This document shows, piece after piece, positions 37,553-48,773 of a DNA stretch of 64,000 nt. Each line of letters opens with the position of its first letter. Within the stretch, counting starts at the first letter, position 1. The position numbers and the translations under genes are program-made. The notes below the pieces were generated by a model. The model worked only from the letters and a program-made list of their open reading frames with translations. It made no database searches and was not told the origin of the DNA. The DNA comes from Metamycoplasma hominis ATCC 23114 (GTDB taxonomy: Bacteria > Bacillota_I > Bacilli_A > Mycoplasmatales > Metamycoplasmataceae): contig NC_013511.1 in the NCBI RefSeq assembly GCF_000085865.1, forward strand, positions 294,516 through 358,515, in the 5' to 3' direction.

Positions 37553-37750
37553 TTATTTAATTTTATCGTTAATTGCTTCTTTAATAACTTTTCTTCCTCT
37601 ATAAAAACCGCAGTTTTCACATGCTTGGTGAGGAGTAATTAAATTCTTACATTGTGAACATTCAACTAATGTTGGAGCCACTAGAGCGTGGTGTGATCTT
37701 CTTAAATGTTTTCTTTGTTTTGAAGTTTTTCTTTTTGGTACTACTGCCAT
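37553..37750 (-). CDS. rpmF: 50S ribosomal protein L32
   Basis: 65 residues: AVVPKRKTSKQRKHLRRSHHAL at the N-terminus in the family form, and a Cys4 zinc site (CSQCKN and CENCGFYRG). It is the last gene of the large ribosomal cluster, 24 bases after rplQ, with GGAG upstream. Confidence 0.97.
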   Translation of the reverse strand: MAVVPKRKTSKQRKHLRRSHHALVAPTLVECSQCKNLITPHQACENCGFYRGRKVIKEAINDKIK

Positions 37751-37774
37751 AATTTTCTCCTTTAAATAATCAAA

Positions 37775-38140
37775 TTATACCAATTCGATTATTGCCATTT
37801 TAGCATTATCACCAGCACGATTGGCTAATTTTGTAATTCTTGTATATCCACCATTACGTTCAACGTATTTTGGTGCCACAACATCAAATAAATATTGTAA
37901 TGAATTTTTATTTTTGTTTTCTGTTGCAATTAATCTTAAATATTTGGCTGCTTGTCTACGCGAAGCTAGGGTATTTTTCTTACCTAGAGTAATCATTTTT
38001 TCTGCATTTGAACGAATTCTTTTAGCACGTTCTAATGTGGTTGTTACTTTGCCATTAATCAATAAATCTGTTACAAGTGATCTTTCAACGTGGTCTCATC
38101 ACTCAGTATTTCTACGAAATAGTTGTTTTGGATTTGCCAT
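37775..38140 (-). CDS. rplQ: 50S ribosomal protein L17
   Basis: 121 residues. The start at 38140 gives [17 protein letters not shown], then [20 protein letters not shown] and the usual C-terminal [11 protein letters not shown] region. Two adjacent TGA=Trp codons lie near the N-terminus. It sits between rpoA and rpmF. Confidence 0.96.
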
Positions 38141-38142
38141 TG

Positions 38143-39177
38143 TTATTCTCCTTCTTCGTTAGCAGCATATTCTTTGTTAGAATCTTCATTATTTAATTGA
38201 CTATCAAGTCATTCTCTACGACGGTCAATAATATCTTGTACTGATTTTTTACCCAAATTTTTAATATTTGAAAGTTCTTCATCGCTTAATTTCATTATTT
38301 CATCAACATTATTAAATCCAGCACGTCTTAAGGCATTCAATGAACGAATTGTCAAATTCAATTTATCAATAGAAACTGAAACTTTTGGAGTTTTTTCATG
38401 TTTTTCTTTTTGATCATCGAATAAATCAATTGTTCCTAATGCGTCAATGTTTCCAATGATTTGGAAATGAGCAACTATAATCTTTGCTGCTTCTTCCATA
38501 ACGTTTTTAGCTTCAACAGTTCCATCGGTTTCAACTTTAATTTTTAATCTTTCTTCAATTATGTTAGAAGTAGAATTTAATTCTTCAAATAAAATCGCAA
38601 CTTTTTTAATAGGACTGAAGTCACTATCCATTGCTAAAAATTGACCATTTTTGATTTTTGATTCTAATTTTGGACCATATTCTAGAATGGTCTTTTTATT
38701 GTCTTCAAATGAAACATAGCCTCTACCGGTTCTTAAATATAATTCAAATTCCAATGAACCATTTTTTGATATTGTTGCTATGTATTGATCTTTATTAACA
38801 ATGTCAAGTCCAGGGATAGTTTCAATATCCGAAGCATGAACTTCCCCTTCTTTTGTTGATTTAAATGAAATTTTAGCTAAATTATCTTTTTCAAATAATT
38901 CTGGGTCATATGCAAAGCGAATTTTTCTTATGTTTGCAACTAATGTAATAGCATCTTCTCTTAATCCTTCAATTGCAGTAAATTCATGTTCAACATGACT
39001 AATTTTTATTGCAAATGGAGCAACAGAAGTAATTGAAGAAAGTAATGTTCTTCTTATTACAGTTCCTATTGTGTTACCATAACCACGCATTAGTGGTTCA
39101 ATAACGAATGTTGTATTAAAATCTGATACTTTTTCTGCTACTAATTCTTTATATGTAATTTTTTGTATTTTCTTCAT
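38143..39177 (-). CDS. rpoA: RNA polymerase alpha subunit
   Basis: 344 residues. The N-terminal dimerisation domain has FVIEPLMRGYGNTIGTVIRRTLLSS (in shorter segments), and the C-terminal domain (about residues 265-325) has LNLTIRSLNALRRAG and IKNLGKKSVQDI, which contact UP elements and regulators. A TGA=Trp codon at 38211 is followed by an acidic tail. It sits in the alpha operon between rpsK and rplQ. Confidence 0.98.
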
Positions 39178-39206
39178 ATTTATTCCTTAAAAAACAAAAT
39201 AACAAA

Positions 39207-39581
39207 TTATCCACGTTTAAGAATCTTTTTAGGAGGACGAGTTCCATTGTGAGGAGTAGGTGTTACATCCTTCACTTCTTTAACACTTAAACCACTTGTT
39301 TCTATTGATTTTCTAGCAGTTGATTTTCCAGGACCTACACCTTTAACTAAAATTGTAACTTCCTTTAAACCAAATTCTTTTGCTTTTTCAACTGCAGCAG
39401 CAGCAGCAAGTCCTGCTGCATATGGGGTTTTCTTCTTTGTGCCTTTGTATCCTATTGCACCAGAAGAACTTCAAGCAAAAACATTTCCTTTTAGATCTGA
39501 GAAAGAAACAATTGTGTTTTGGTAAGTTGAGTGAATATGTGCAATACCTTGAGTAATAACTTTTTTATTTTTCTTTGCCAT
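39207..39581 (-). CDS. rpsK: 30S ribosomal protein S11
   Basis: 124 residues: [18 protein letters not shown], then [30 protein letters not shown] and the C-terminal [20 protein letters not shown] encodes the Trp in FAWSSSG. S11 lies on the 30S platform. It sits 2 bases after rpsM. Confidence 0.96.
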
Positions 39582-39583
39582 TA

Positions 39584-39952
39584 TTATTTACCTTTCTTTC
39601 CTGCTATTGTTTTTCTTGGACCTTTTCTTGTTCTTGCATTTTTCTTTGTAGATTGACCACGTACAGGTAATCCCTTACGGTGTCTAATACCACGATATGA
39701 TTTAATTTCCATTAATCTTTTAATGTTTAGATTTATTTCTCTTCTTAAATCACCTTCAGTGGTGTATTTTTTAGCTTCATCTCTGATTCTAGTTAATTCT
39801 TCTTCGCTAAGATCTTTAACTCTTTTTTCGCCATCAACATTAGCATCTTTTAAAATTTCTTTTGCTAGTGAAACGCCAATACCAAAGATGTAAGTAAGTG
39901 AAATACGAACTTTTTTATTATTAGGAATTTCAATGTTTAAAACTCTGGCCAT
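39584..39952 (-). CDS. rpsM: 30S ribosomal protein S13
   Basis: 122 residues: [33 protein letters not shown], and the basic C-terminal [16 protein letters not shown] with [15 protein letters not shown]13 bridges to the 50S subunit. Its start is 3 bases after the rpmJ stop. Confidence 0.97.
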   Translation of the reverse strand: MARVLNIEIPNNKKVRISLTYIFGIGVSLAKEILKDANVDGEKRVKDLSEEELTRIRDEAKKYTTEGDLRREINLNIKRLMEIKSYRGIRHRKGLPVRGQSTKKNARTRKGPRKTIAGKKGK

Positions 39953-39955
39953 GTT

Positions 39956-40069
39956 TTATCCTTGTCTTTGTTTATGTTTTGGGTTAATGCAAATTACGCG
40001 ATTAACACCATGTCTTTTAATTATCTTGCAATTATTGCAAATACGCTTAATAGAAGCTCTGACTTTCAT
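39956..40069 (-). CDS. rpmJ: 50S ribosomal protein L36
   Basis: 37 residues: [20 protein letters not shown] at the N-terminus and [13 protein letters not shown] at the C-terminus. The zinc ligands are C-x2-C, Cys and His (CNNC, C, H). It lies between infA and rpsM, with a GGAG Shine-Dalgarno. Confidence 0.95.
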   Translation of the reverse strand: MKVRASIKRICNNCKIIKRHGVNRVICINPKHKQRQG

Positions 40070-40080
40070 ATTTCTCCTTA

Positions 40081-40296
40081 TTATTTGTGTCTAAAAACAA
40101 TCCTACCTCTGCTCATATCATATGGACTAAGTTCAACGTCAACTAAATCTCCAGGGATCATTTTGATATTGTGAAGTGACATTTTACCTGAAATAGAAGC
40201 TTTAATTGTAAGTCCATTTTCTAATAAAACATCATAGTCTCTTGATGTGTGCATTTTAGTAATTTTGCCTGACATTTTGATTGCGTCTTTTGCCAT
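40081..40296 (-). CDS. infA: Translation initiation factor IF-1
   Basis: 71 residues, an OB-fold: [26 protein letters not shown], and [20 protein letters not shown] before the basic GRIVFRHK end. It blocks the A site during initiation. Its ATG overlaps the map stop (TAATGG). Confidence 0.97.
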   Translation of the reverse strand: MAKDAIKMSGKITKMHTSRDYDVLLENGLTIKASISGKMSLHNIKMIPGDLVDVELSPYDMSRGRIVFRHK

Positions 40297-41048
40297 TAAA
40301 TATTGTCTCCTGAGAGTATATATGCTTGGTCATTGTCAATTAAAACTGTTTGTTCATAATGAGCAGTGTTATAACCAAGAGGATCATAAACTGTTCATCC
40401 GTTTCCCTTGACCAATACATTTTTAGATTTTTGTAAAATCATTGGTTCAATGCAAATTACCATACCATTTCTAATTAGCTGTCCAGTTCCTGGATAGCCA
40501 TCGTTATAAACATATGGATCTTCATGCAACTTTCTGCCTATTCCGTGACCTGTATATTCATCTGGAGTAAAATATCCTCTATCACGAATTAAATTTCCTA
40601 TGGCTGCAGAAATATCACCAATGTGTTTGCCAACTTTAATTGCATTAAAGCCGGCATAAAAAGCGTCTTTTGCGCAGGCAATTAATTTTTTGTCTGCTTC
40701 AGTTATGTTGCCAACTCCTTTTGTAAATGCTGAATCAGAATAATAGCCATCATAAATTGCTCCAGTGTCAATTTTGACTATATCTCCATCCTTTACAACA
40801 TAATCACTAGGAATTCCGTGAATTAATTCATTATTAACAGAAATGCAACATGTATTAGGGAAACCATATTGTCCTAAGAATGCTGGTTTTCCACCCCTTT
40901 TTCTTATTTCTTTAAAAGCTACGCTATCAATTTCTTTTAAAGAAACGCCTGGTCTTATAAAGTCGTATAAAACAGTTTTCACTTCTGCCAGGATTTTACA
41001 AGCTTTTTTGATCTTTTCAATTTCAAATTGATTTTTTATTATGACCAT
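40296..41048 (-). CDS. map: Methionine aminopeptidase type I
   Basis: Removes the initiator Met. 250 residues. The metal ligands are present: Asp in VKIDTGAIYDGYYSDSA, Asp 11 residues on, His in YTGHGIGRKLHEDP, Glu in CIEPM and the final Glu in AHYEQTVLI. TGA=Trp occurs in GNGWTVYD. The start overlaps the end of adk by 10 bases and the stop overlaps infA by one. Confidence 0.97.
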
Positions 41049-41734
41049 TTTAAAGCCTCTTCTACATCATTATATACTTTATCAATTGTTTGATAACTAT
41101 TTATCTTTAAAAGTATACCAAGTTCTTGATAAAAATTGATCAAACATTTAGTTTGTTCATTATATATTGATAAACGTTTCTTTATTACTTCTGGTTCGTC
41201 ATCTGGTCTTTTTGTTACTTTTTCGTGGCATTTAATACACAAATCACCAGGTAATGGTGGAAATGATTGCAAATGATAAATGATTTTACAATTTAAACAA
41301 ATTCTACGTTTTGAAAGACGGTCAATAATTTGTTTATCAGTAATTTCTAGTAAAATTACTTTATCAATTTTGATTCCAACATTTGCTAATGAAAGTAAAA
41401 ACTTTGCTTGAGCTAATGTACGGGGATATCCGTCTAATATGAAGTGTTTATTTTCTCTTACTAATTCAGTTAATTTTTTTTCAACTAGTTGATTTGTTAT
41501 ACAATCATCAACATATGCTCCCGAATCTAAAATAGATTGTATTTTTAAGCCAAGGGGAGTTTGATTTTTAATTTCTTGTCTAAACATATCTCCAGTTGAA
41601 ATCTGAACATAATCATTATTTTGCACCATTTTTGTTGCAATAGAGCCTTTACCAGCTCCTGGTGCGCCAAGCATAATTATATTAGGAAATTTTTTTGCGT
41701 GTTCGTTGTACACTTCTTGAGATTTTTCTATCAT
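41039..41734 (-). CDS. adk: Adenylate kinase
   Basis: 231 residues. P-loop GAPGAGKGS (about 22-30), STGDMFR, DGYPRT, and a zinc-type LID with CLNC and CIKC pairs, as in Gram-positive enzymes. It balances AMP, ADP and ATP. About 15 residues precede the usual start (PNIIMLGAPG), but the ATG at 41734 overlaps the secY end in the normal coupled way. A start at IIMLG is possible. Confidence 0.96.
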   Translation of the reverse strand: MIEKSQEVYNEHAKKFPNIIMLGAPGAGKGSIATKMVQNNDYVQISTGDMFRQEIKNQTPLGLKIQSILDSGAYVDDCITNQLVEKKLTELVRENKHFILDGYPRTLAQAKFLLSLANVGIKIDKVILLEITDKQIIDRLSKRRICLNCKIIYHLQSFPPLPGDLCIKCHEKVTKRPDDEPEVIKKRLSIYNEQTKCLINFYQELGILLKINSYQTIDKVYNDVEEALKWS

Positions 41735-43197
41735 ATTAAATCTTCTTCTTCCTCTCCATACATTTCTTTTAATTCTCTTATCATTTTTCTCTTTCTTGAT
41801 AATTCTTGTGACTTGTAGCGGGCTTTAATTTGTTGAACAGTTTCATAAGCCGTTGAAACTAGTATCATTATGCTTGTACCGCCAAATGCTATTGAGGCTG
41901 GCATGCCTAGCATTTGTTGAATAAATTGTAAAGCGCCTAGCAACAATAAATATCCTGAAGAAAAGAATGATAAACGTAAAATTACATTCAATAAATAATC
42001 TTCTGTTTGTTCTCCGGGTCTAACGCCAGGAATAAAAGTACTATTTTTAGCAAAATCTTCACTAATTTTATCAATTCTCGATTGTTGGATTCCCATTAAT
42101 ATTGTTAATCCAAATGTAATTAAAATAAATAAAAAGAATCCAAGTGGTTGAGTAAATTGCAAATTGTTGTAAACTCATTGATAATACTTGCTTGTATTTG
42201 GATCAAATAAGTTTGCAATCATTGTTGGCACACTCAATATCATCATTGAGAAGATAACTGACATGATACCAGCAGGATTTGCTTTAATAGGTAAATAACT
42301 CAATTCCTTTTCGTTTTTAGAAAGACCCGCACCAACTTGTTGAATTGGAATATGTCTTTCTGCAATTGTAAATATTAAAACAATAAATATTACAAGTAAA
42401 TAGCAAAAGATATATACTGCGTAATTTATTGCTTCTTGTAGAACTAAATTATTTTGTTGAGCTGATGGAACATAAAATTTAAATGCACTCTTGAATGAAG
42501 GAATTAAAGCACTTGCTATACCAACAAAGATTATTAAACTCGTTCCATTGCCAACGCCTCTATTAGTTATTTGTTCTGATAAGAACAATGAAAAGAATGA
42601 GCCAGCTACTAATATTGCAGGCAAAATGAAATATTGATATGCTACCATTCCACTTTGTCCAAATAATTTTTCTAATTTTGGTGAAAAAGTAATTCCAAAT
42701 CCTTGACGAGGATTAACTAATGCTTTTGTTATCAAATATGCTTGAACTATTGCAAAAACAAAAGTAACTCCATAAGTAATGAAATTTATTTTAATCCGGC
42801 CTTGAGGACCAGATTGACTTAAACGGTGAATGGCCGGGAATGCTTTAGTTTGCAATATCATCATAACTAAACTAGATGATATAAACGGTCCTATTCCTAG
42901 CGCGACAACAGAGAATTGTCTTAATCCACCGCCACCTACTAAATTCAAAATCCCAAAGAAATCTCCTTGGGTTAATGAATCAGGGTTTGCTAAATTGACA
43001 CCTGGAATTGTAATTGTTCCAGTGGCTAGAAAAAGAGTAATAATGAATAAGGTGAAAAGAATCTTTTTAAAAAGATTATGATTTTTTCATCATTCATTTC
43101 AAGTGTTTTTTTTATCAACTAAAAACTTATCTAGTGCTAATTTGCGCTCGATCTTTTCTTGACTAATCTCTTTTTCCAACTTAGTTTTTCTAGCCAT
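41728..43197 (-). CDS. secY: Protein translocase subunit SecY
   Basis: 489 residues with ten hydrophobic segments. Signatures: GGGLRQFSVVALGIGPFISSS, QITNRGVGNGTSLIIF, IPIQQVGAGLSK and FIPGVRPGEQTEDYL. It forms the membrane pore for preproteins, including the many lipoproteins encoded here. The last sense codon is TGA=Trp before TAG. The start overlaps the rplO stop (TAATG). Confidence 0.97.
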
Positions 43198-43631
43198 TAT
43201 TTAACCTCTATTTTTCCTCCGACTTTTTCAATAGCTTCAATAGCGGATTGTGAAAGTGTTGGAATTTGTACATTAAGTTTTTTAGTTAAAGAACCCTTAG
43301 CTAAAATTTTAACTGGTAATGTTCCTTTAATCAAGTTTCTTGCAGCAAGTGTTTCGTAAGAAACTACTTCACCATCTTGATATTTTGATTGTAAATCTGC
43401 TAGATTTACTACTTGGAATTCAACGTGATTTACATTGCTAAATCCACGTTTTGGAATTCTTCTAAATAGTGGCAATTGGCCACCTTCAAATCCTAGTCTT
43501 ACTTTGCTTCTTTTTGTTTGACCACTTTGTCCTCTACCGGCTTGTTTTCCTTTTCCAGCGGCATGACCACGACCAACACGGTGTTTGTCTTTTCTTGCCC
43601 CTGGAGTTGGTTTTAAATTATGTAATTGCAT
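43197..43631 (-). CDS. rplO: 50S ribosomal protein L15
   Basis: 144 residues: MQLHNLKPTPGARK, the basic GRGHAAGKGKQAGRGQSGQT region, and FEGGQLPLFRRIPKRGF. I start at the ATG at 43631, which has AAGGAG upstream. It couples to secY by a TAATG overlap. Confidence 0.96.
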   Translation of the reverse strand: MQLHNLKPTPGARKDKHRVGRGHAAGKGKQAGRGQSGQTKRSKVRLGFEGGQLPLFRRIPKRGFSNVNHVEFQVVNLADLQSKYQDGEVVSYETLAARNLIKGTLPVKILAKGSLTKKLNVQIPTLSQSAIEAIEKVGGKIEVK

Positions 43632-43640
43632 AATCACTCC

Positions 43641-44309
43641 TTATTTTGATAATAGATGATTTACATCAATATCGCGTAATTTTGCGATTTCTTCAACAGT
43701 TCTAACTTTTTTAAGTGCCTTAATAGTAGCTTGGACAATGTTTTGTTTTGTTCTTGAACCATAAGTTTTTGTTGAAATGTCGGTGTAACCTGCTAATTCA
43801 ACAACAGCACGAACGGTGTTTGAAGCAATGATTCCGGCACCTTTTGGAGCTGGACGTAATTGGATTCTTGATGCTAAGAATTTTTCTTGAATTTCATGAG
43901 GGATTGTTCCATTTGAAATTGGAACTGAGAAAACATTTTTTTGTGCATCTTTAACTGCTTTTTTAATTGCATCTTGGACTTCATTAGCTTTTCCATGTCC
44001 AAATCCAACTTTTCCTTTTTTGTCACCAACAACAACATAAGCTGAGAATGAAAATCTACGTCCACCCTTAACAACAGTTGTAACTCTTGCAATGTCAATA
44101 ACTTTTTCTTCGAATTGTTTTGCTTGAGCTTGATTTGCTGAATGATCTTGATTACGATTTTGGAATTGTTTTGGTTTATTTTCGCTTGATTTTAGATCTT
44201 TTGAATTTGATCTTTCTCTTTTAAAAGAAACAACCTTTGTGCCTTCTGTTTTATTTTCTTTTAATTCAGGTTTTTCTGAATTTTTAATATTTTTTTCTAC
44301 TTCAGCCAT
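43641..44309 (-). CDS. rpsE: 30S ribosomal protein S5 with long N-terminal extension
   Basis: 222 residues against about 165 in E. coli. The S5 fold starts near residue 68 ([20 protein letters not shown]), with [18 protein letters not shown] and [16 protein letters not shown]. The first ~65 residues are a low-complexity, Lys/Asn/Gln/Glu-rich extension. Its ATG overlaps the rplR stop (TAATGG). Confidence 0.96.
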   Translation of the reverse strand: MAEVEKNIKNSEKPELKENKTEGTKVVSFKRERSNSKDLKSSENKPKQFQNRNQDHSANQAQAKQFEEKVIDIARVTTVVKGGRRFSFSAYVVVGDKKGKVGFGHGKANEVQDAIKKAVKDAQKNVFSVPISNGTIPHEIQEKFLASRIQLRPAPKGAGIIASNTVRAVVELAGYTDISTKTYGSRTKQNIVQATIKALKKVRTVEEIAKLRDIDVNHLLSK

Positions 44310-44656
44310 TAGAATTTAATCCCTTCTTCTCTTAGAGTATCAGCAAAAGCTGCTAATTTTCCGTGGTATATGTATCCTGAACGATCAAACACTATTGATT
44401 TTACATTGATTGCCAATAATTTTTTAGCAAAATCTTTTGCAACTAATTTAACTGCATCAATATTGTTTGCTTTATTTTCTAGTATTTGTGTTGATGAAGA
44501 AGCAATTGTGGTGTGCAATTCATCATTTACTGCTTGTGCATAAAATGCATGTAAAGATTTAAAAACAACAACTCTAGGAACTAATGCAGTTCCTTTTGAC
44601 AATTTGTTAGTAATCTTTAAGTGTTTTGCTTTACGTTTTAAATTTCTTGATAACAT
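44309..44656 (-). CDS. rplR: 50S ribosomal protein L18
   Basis: 115 residues: [38 protein letters not shown], and [23 protein letters not shown] at the end. L18 binds 5S rRNA, whose gene is elsewhere in this genome. Confidence 0.96.
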   Translation of the reverse strand: MLSRNLKRKAKHLKITNKLSKGTALVPRVVVFKSLHAFYAQAVNDELHTTIASSSTQILENKANNIDAVKLVAKDFAKKLLAINVKSIVFDRSGYIYHGKLAAFADTLREEGIKF

Positions 44657-44677
44657 AATTTATAACTCCTTAGGCTA

Positions 44678-45217
44678 CTATTTAGCAGCTGTCTTTCCTT
44701 CCTTACGTCTAATAACTTCATCTTTATACATAATACCTTTTCCAGAATATGGACTTGGACGTCTTACATCACGAATATTTGCAGCAAATTCGCCAACAGC
44801 TTGTTTGTCAATTCCTGAAATAATAATATTGGTTGGTTTTGGTAATTCAATTTTTAGATTTGATGGAACTTCTAAATTTACAGCATGTGAATAACCAGCA
44901 ATAATTTCAATTGTATTTCCCTTTAAGGTGGCTTTGTAACCTACACCTTTAATTTCAATTTCTTTTTTGTAACCACTTGAAACACCTATTAACATATTTT
45001 TAATGTTTGCATTTGTTGTTCCGTGTAATTGTTTTGTAGATTTTTCTTCGTTAGATCTCAATGTCTTAATTTCGTTGTTTTCAACAACTACTGAAATTAA
45101 TGGTGAGAATGTATAACTCAATTCTCCTAATTTGCCTTTTACTTCGATATGGTTTTTATCTAATTTAACTTCAACATCTTTTGGTATTTCTAAAACTCTT
45201 TTTCCAATTCTAGACAT
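44678..45217 (-). CDS. rplF: 50S ribosomal protein L6
   Basis: 179 residues: SRIGKRVLEIPKDVEV, two L6 repeats, and the C-terminal GEFAANIRDVRRPSPYSGKG, KGIMYKDEVIRRKEGK. It sits near the factor-binding centre of the 50S. Confidence 0.97.
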   Translation of the reverse strand: MSRIGKRVLEIPKDVEVKLDKNHIEVKGKLGELSYTFSPLISVVVENNEIKTLRSNEEKSTKQLHGTTNANIKNMLIGVSSGYKKEIEIKGVGYKATLKGNTIEIIAGYSHAVNLEVPSNLKIELPKPTNIIISGIDKQAVGEFAANIRDVRRPSPYSGKGIMYKDEVIRRKEGKTAAK

Positions 45218-45238
45218 AATTACTTCTTTTTAAGTTTA

Positions 45239-45652
45239 TTATCAAATGAAGGCGATAACTTCGCCACCAACATTAGCCTTACGAGCTTCTTTATCTGTTA
45301 ATAAACCTTTTGATGTTGAAATAATAGCTGTTCCATATCCACTTAAAACTCTAGGCAATTTTTCAGCAGATGAATATACTTTTAAGCCAGGTTTTGAAAC
45401 TTTTTTAAGACCAGAAATTGCTGATTGATTTTGATTCATACCTTTGTATTTTAAAGTAACTTTTATTTCTTTAAAATTGGTTTTTTCGTTTTTTACAACT
45501 TCAAAATCAACAATATATCCTTCTCTTTTAATAATTTCTAAAATTTTTGCTTTCTTGTTTGAATGTGGCAATACAACTTCATGATATTTACGAGAAATTG
45601 CATTTTTAATACGTACAAACATATCTGCAACTGGATCTATAATAATAGCCAT
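45239..45652 (-). CDS. rpsH: 30S ribosomal protein S8
   Basis: 137 residues: [34 protein letters not shown] and the C-terminal [18 protein letters not shown]. The final residue is Trp (TGA) just before TAA, matching the aromatic end of other S8 proteins. Reading TGA as stop would remove only this residue. Confidence 0.96.
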
Positions 45653-45657
45653 AATTA

Positions 45658-45840
45658 TCAGCTCGCTTTCTTAACACCAGGAAGTTTTCCTTCATGTGCT
45701 AATTTTCTAAAACAAATTCTACAAATTTTATATTTACGCAATACAGCGTGAACACGGCCACAAAGTTGGCAACGAGTATATTTTCTAACCTTAAATTTAG
45801 GTTGGCGTTCGGCTTTAACCTTTAATGATGTTCTTGCCAT
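45658..45840 (-). CDS. rpsN: 30S ribosomal protein S14, zinc-binding type
   Basis: 60 residues, the short type Z form with CQLCG and CRICFR. S14 completes the 30S head. It starts in the normal spc order between rplE and rpsH. Confidence 0.97.
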   Translation of the reverse strand: MARTSLKVKAERQPKFKVRKYTRCQLCGRVHAVLRKYKICRICFRKLAHEGKLPGVKKAS

Positions 45841-45848
45841 AATATCTC

Positions 45849-46412
45849 CTAATTATTGCCCTTTGCAAAAGGGATTCCTAAGTGTTTTAATAATGCAAAT
45901 GCTTCTTTATTGCTTTTTGCAGTTGTTACAAGAATAACATCCATACCTTTTAATTTACGGATTTTATCAAATGAAATTTCAGGGAAAATAATTTCTTCTT
46001 TAATGCCGATAGCATAATTTCCACGGCCGTCAAAGCTTTTTAGTGATGTTCCATTGAAGTCACGTACACGAGGTAAAGCAACATTAATTAATTTTGTTAA
46101 AAATGATCACATCTTTTCTCTTCTTAGTGTAACTTTCCCCCCCATTGGCATTCCTTCACGTAATTTTCATGAAGCCAATGATTTCTTAGCGGTTGTTTGA
46201 TATGGTTTTTGACCTGTAATTTGAGCAAGTTCAACCATAACTTCTTCGATTGCCTTTGAGTTTGAAACTTCGTTACCGGCAGTCATGTTAATAACGATTT
46301 TTTCTAGTTTAGGAGCTTGCATTACACTGGTGTAACCAAATTCTTTAACTAGCGCGAAACGAATTTCGTCTAAATATTTTTGTTCTAATGCTAATTTAAT
46401 TTGTTTTGCCAT
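45849..46412 (-). CDS. rplE: 50S ribosomal protein L5
   Basis: 187 residues: [40 protein letters not shown] (in family order), [15 protein letters not shown] and [20 protein letters not shown]. It binds 5S rRNA. TGA=Trp occurs twice. The stop overlaps the rpsN Shine-Dalgarno. Confidence 0.96.
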
Positions 46413-46426
46413 ATATTTGCTCCTTT

Positions 46427-46762
46427 CTAGATAGTCTTGTTAATTTTCTTCATCACTCTTTGTTTTTTGTTGGTTTTAGGATCAACTTTTCAACCAATTT
46501 TTGAACCGATTGATTTTTGACCTTGAGCACCTTTTTTAACCAAATAAGCAACGTTTGAAATATGAATTGGGTATTCTTTCTTTTCAATTTTTCCATCATT
46601 ATTTTCTTGTGATGGTCTGTGGTGTTTAGTTTTAATGTTTACGCCTTTTAAAACAACAGTTTGTTCTTTTTGATTTGTTGATAAAACAGCAGCAAATTTT
46701 CCTTTGTCTTTACCAGCAATAATTAATACCATGTCATTTTTTCTAATTTTAGCTTGAGCCAT
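46427..46762 (-). CDS. rplX: 50S ribosomal protein L24
   Basis: 111 residues: [20 protein letters not shown] (KOW motif), [15 protein letters not shown], and [12 protein letters not shown]=Trp lies in KIGWKVDPK before a basic tail. It starts 1 base after rplN. Confidence 0.96.
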
Positions 46763-46763
46763 A

Positions 46764-47132
46764 TTATAAAACCTCCGGAGCTAATGAAACAATCTTTAAA
46801 AAACCTTTTTCACGTAATTCTCTTGCTACTGGACCAAATACCCGAGTTCCTCTTAATGAGTTATCTTCCTTAATTAATACAACAGCATTGTCATCAAATC
46901 TTATATGAGAACCATTTTCACGCATTAAACCACGTTTTGTTCTAACTATAACTGCTTTAACAACTTGGCCTTCTTTTACAATTCCGTTTGGAATAGCTTT
47001 TTTAATAGTTACAACAACAATATCACCAATGTTGGTTGATCTAACAATTGATCCACCTAGGTTTTTAATAATCATAACTTCTTTTGCGCCTGAATTGTCA
47101 GCAACGTTACATCTTGAAAATTCACTAAGCAT
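46764..47132 (-). CDS. rplN: 50S ribosomal protein L14
   Basis: 122 residues: [19 protein letters not shown], the IIKNLGGS region, [20 protein letters not shown] and [14 protein letters not shown]. The start at 47132 has AAGGAG and overlaps the rpsQ end by 8 bases. Confidence 0.97.
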   Translation of the reverse strand: MLSEFSRCNVADNSGAKEVMIIKNLGGSIVRSTNIGDIVVVTIKKAIPNGIVKEGQVVKAVIVRTKRGLMRENGSHIRFDDNAVVLIKEDNSLRGTRVFGPVARELREKGFLKIVSLAPEVL

Positions 47133-47409
47133 TTTCTGCTCCTTCAATTGCGTGTGATTTGATTTCTACTAGTCTAAAGTGTTTGGTTTTTGATAAAGGT
47201 CTTGTTTCTTGAATTTTAACAATGTCACCAACTTTAGCTAAATTTTGTTCATCATGAACTGCAAATTTCTTTGATTTTTTAAAACGTTTTGAATAAAGAG
47301 GGTGTTTTTCGTAAATTTCTACAACAACAGTAATTGTTTTTTGGTTTTTAGTTGATACAACTGTTCCAACTAAAGTTTTACGACGGTTTTCTCTAACTGT
47401 AGTTTCCAT
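47125..47409 (-). CDS. rpsQ: 30S ribosomal protein S17
   Basis: 94 residues: [40 protein letters not shown] and [20 protein letters not shown]. It is coupled to rpmC upstream (TAATGG) and overlaps rplN downstream. Confidence 0.97.
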   Translation of the reverse strand: METTVRENRRKTLVGTVVSTKNQKTITVVVEIYEKHPLYSKRFKKSKKFAVHDEQNLAKVGDIVKIQETRPLSKTKHFRLVEIKSHAIEGAENA

Positions 47410-47609
47410 TATTTATTCCCTTCTAAAGTTTTTGCTTTAATTGCTGTTAAAGTTCTTGCGATATCTTTTTTAACTAATTGGATTTTGTGGGTTTCGTCTA
47501 ATTGTCTTGTAGCATTTTTGAAACGTAATGAGAATAGTTCTGCTCTTAAATCAGCAACCAACTTATTTAGTTCGTCAAGTGATTTTTCTTTTAATTCTGC
47601 AAATGTCAT
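47409..47609 (-). CDS. rpmC: 50S ribosomal protein L29
   Basis: 66 residues, all helical: [20 protein letters not shown], then [20 protein letters not shown] and [12 protein letters not shown]. It sits near the tunnel exit. It lies 5 bases from rplP. Confidence 0.96.
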   Translation of the reverse strand: MTFAELKEKSLDELNKLVADLRAELFSLRFKNATRQLDETHKIQLVKKDIARTLTAIKAKTLEGNK

Positions 47610-47614
47610 AGTAA

Positions 47615-48064
47615 TTATTCTCCTTCAACTTCATTAGTTTTAGTTTCTAAAGATTGTTCTTTTGAAATAACTTTTCAAGTTACAGGTAGTTTGTGACCAC
47701 CTAATCTCAATGCTTCCTTCATGGTATCAACTGTATTGCCTAAAACTTCAAACATTACTGTTCCTTCTTTTACGACTGCAAATCATTGATCTGGGCTACC
47801 CTTACCAGATCCCATACGAACACCAATAGGTTTACTAGTTTTTGACATGTGAGGGAATATTTTAATAATAACTTTTCCTTCACGTCCCATATGTCTAGTA
47901 ATAGCAATACGGGCTGCTTCGATTTGTCTTGCACTAATTCATGCTGATGAAGTTGATTTTAAACCAAATTCGCCAAATGCAACTGTATTATTACGGTGTG
48001 CAACAACTTTGTCGTGGCGGATACGGAACATTTTTCTATGTTTAGTTCTTTTTGGTTGAAGCAT
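47615..48064 (-). CDS. rplP: 50S ribosomal protein L16
   Basis: 149 residues: [59 protein letters not shown] and [17 protein letters not shown]. Several TGA=Trp codons occur. The C-terminus is about 12 acidic residues longer than usual. The start overlaps the end of rpsC by 23 bases, with AAGGCGGTG upstream. Confidence 0.95.
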
Positions 48065-48773
48065 GTCTTTCACCGCCTTTTTTAGATTCTCTTTTACGTG
48101 GAGCTTCTTTTACTTCTGCTTCACTTGTTTTAGGTGATAAAATTTCGCCTAATGAAACTCATACTTTAACTCCTAAGATACCGTATGTTGTTAAGGCTGT
48201 TGTTACAGCATAATCAACATCTTGTCTTAAAGTATGTAATTTCATTTCACCTTCAGTATATCCTTCTGTTCTAGCCATATCAACGCCATTTAGACGTCCA
48301 GCTACTGAAGTTTTAATACCTTTTGCGCCAGCTTTTAATGCTGCTTTAATTGCAAATTTTTGTGCTAGTCTAAAACTACCACGATTTTCTAATTTAATTG
48401 CAATTCCTTCTGCTAGCAATCTAGCATTTAAATCAGGATTTTTTAATTCAATTACCTCAATAGTAATGTCAGCTTGTTTTTTAGCAATAACCTTTTTTAA
48501 TTGTGCTGTTAAGGCTTTGACATTTTCGCCATTTGTTCCAAGGAATGCTGCAGGTTTTGCAGTGTGAATATAAACAATAGTATGTCCTGCTTGATCACGT
48601 TTAATTTGTACTTTACCAATTAAATATTCACGAACTTTTTTGTCAAAGAAATCATAAATTTTTTGATCTTCTAATAAATAAGTTGCAAATTTATCTTTAT
48701 CTGCATATCAAGTTGTGTTATGAGATTTTGTAATTCCATAACGAAATCCATTTGGATTAACTTTTTGACCCAT
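48042..48773 (-). CDS. rpsC: 30S ribosomal protein S3
   Basis: 243 residues: [19 protein letters not shown], then the KH domain ([19 protein letters not shown] region) and the C-terminal [20 protein letters not shown], followed by GILGVKVWVSLGE and a basic tail. It lines the mRNA entry channel. Its start overlaps the rplV stop (TAATGG). Confidence 0.96.

Noticed and set aside
41728-43197. Frameshift in secY
   Set aside because: The apparent breaks are TGA codons read as Trp; the frame is continuous from 43197 to a TAG at 41728.
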